Shown here piece after piece: positions 23,012 through 23,119 of a stretch of DNA of 23,119 nucleotides. Source of the DNA: AVCC01 sp041736255. GTDB lineage: Bacteria; Pseudomonadota; Gammaproteobacteria; Burkholderiales; Burkholderiaceae_D. The stretch lies in contig JBGSTZ010000027.1 of assembly GCA_041736255.1 (NCBI GenBank), positions 1-23,119 on the forward strand, written 5' to 3'. A program made the position numbers and the translations under genes. Within the stretch, counting starts at the first letter, position 1; every line of letters begins with the position of its first letter. The notes under the pieces are model-generated. The model was not told the origin of the DNA, ran no database searches, and saw nothing but the letters and a program-made list of their open reading frames with translations.

Positions 23012-23119
23012 ATGAAAATCGCCTCGACCAACCCACTCTCGCTGCAAGCTTACCGCGCCAGCATCCTGTATTTCACCGCCGACCCGGCTTTCGAGGCCGA
23101 CTCCACCCAGTGGCATGAA
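23012..23119 (+). CDS. guaD: Probable guanine deaminase, N-terminal 36 residues (gene runs off the window)
   Basis: The ATG at 23012 has an ACGGAG site 5 bases upstream. The visible residues, with LQAYRASILYFTADPAFEAD followed by STQWHE, resemble the start of bacterial guanine deaminase, an amidohydrolase that converts guanine to xanthine. Only the region before the metal-binding motifs is present, so the call rests on N-terminal resemblance. The gene begins 20 bases after the IS66 terminal repeat, so its original upstream region has been replaced. Confidence 0.55.
   Translation, partial: MKIASTNPLSLQAYRASILYFTADPAFEADSTQWHE

Overview
The window looks like a betaproteobacterial chromosome, probably Burkholderiales and perhaps Oxalobacteraceae. 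The evidence is the core block yqgE-ruvX-pyrR-pyrB-pyrC'-plsC, the apaH, phrB, gloA and SRAP genes, the moderately high GC content, and RAYT/REP-type repeats. The family assignment is inferred from gene order and protein style, not from a search.

Bases 1-10.4 kb hold a complete type I-F (Ypest/Csy) CRISPR-Cas system. An array of 26 intact repeats plus one broken terminal repeat (131-1720) is read leftwards from a leader at 1721-1849. Next come the interference genes cas6f-cas7f-cas5f-cas8f (csy4-csy3-csy2-csy1), all on the minus strand. Beyond them are the fused cas2-3 and cas1, also on the minus strand. The far end of the array is joined to the 3' end of a transposase gene.

The most interesting object lies in the 199-base gap between cas8f and cas2-3. 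On the plus strand, opposite to the cas genes, there is a miniature degenerate CRISPR unit: pseudo-repeat, 19-nt pseudo-spacer, pseudo-repeat, then a strong intrinsic terminator. Both pseudo-repeats keep the Csy4 stem, and the first keeps the exact 8-nt 5' handle of the array repeat. The pseudo-spacer matches the cas8f promoter next to a CC PAM at 13 of the first 15 positions. The two mismatches fall at positions 6 and 12, which are flipped out in type I crRNA-target duplexes. I infer a CRISPR-like regulatory RNA that guides the Csy complex to repress its own operon, comparable in principle to CreR/CreTA RNAs of other type I systems.

10.5-13.8 kb holds a RAYT-type transposase, an iron-dependent alcohol dehydrogenase with a sigma-54 promoter and an upstream inverted/tandem repeat cluster, and apaH. 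13.8-18.6 kb is a minus-strand housekeeping block. Its dihydroorotase-like protein has lost the zinc-binding HxH motif, so it is probably the structural partner of class A aspartate transcarbamoylase. A REPIN-like inverted pair of GTAG-headed REP units lies between pyrC' and plsC. 18.8-21.9 kb holds photolyase, glyoxalase I, an SRAP protein and an overlapping winged-helix regulator.

21.9-23.0 kb is a graveyard of fragments: a truncated restriction/helicase C-terminus, an internally deleted IS200-like element with both end hairpins, and the 3' end of an IS66-family element with its terminal inverted repeat. The beginning of a probable guanine deaminase gene starts 20 bases after that repeat and runs off the window.
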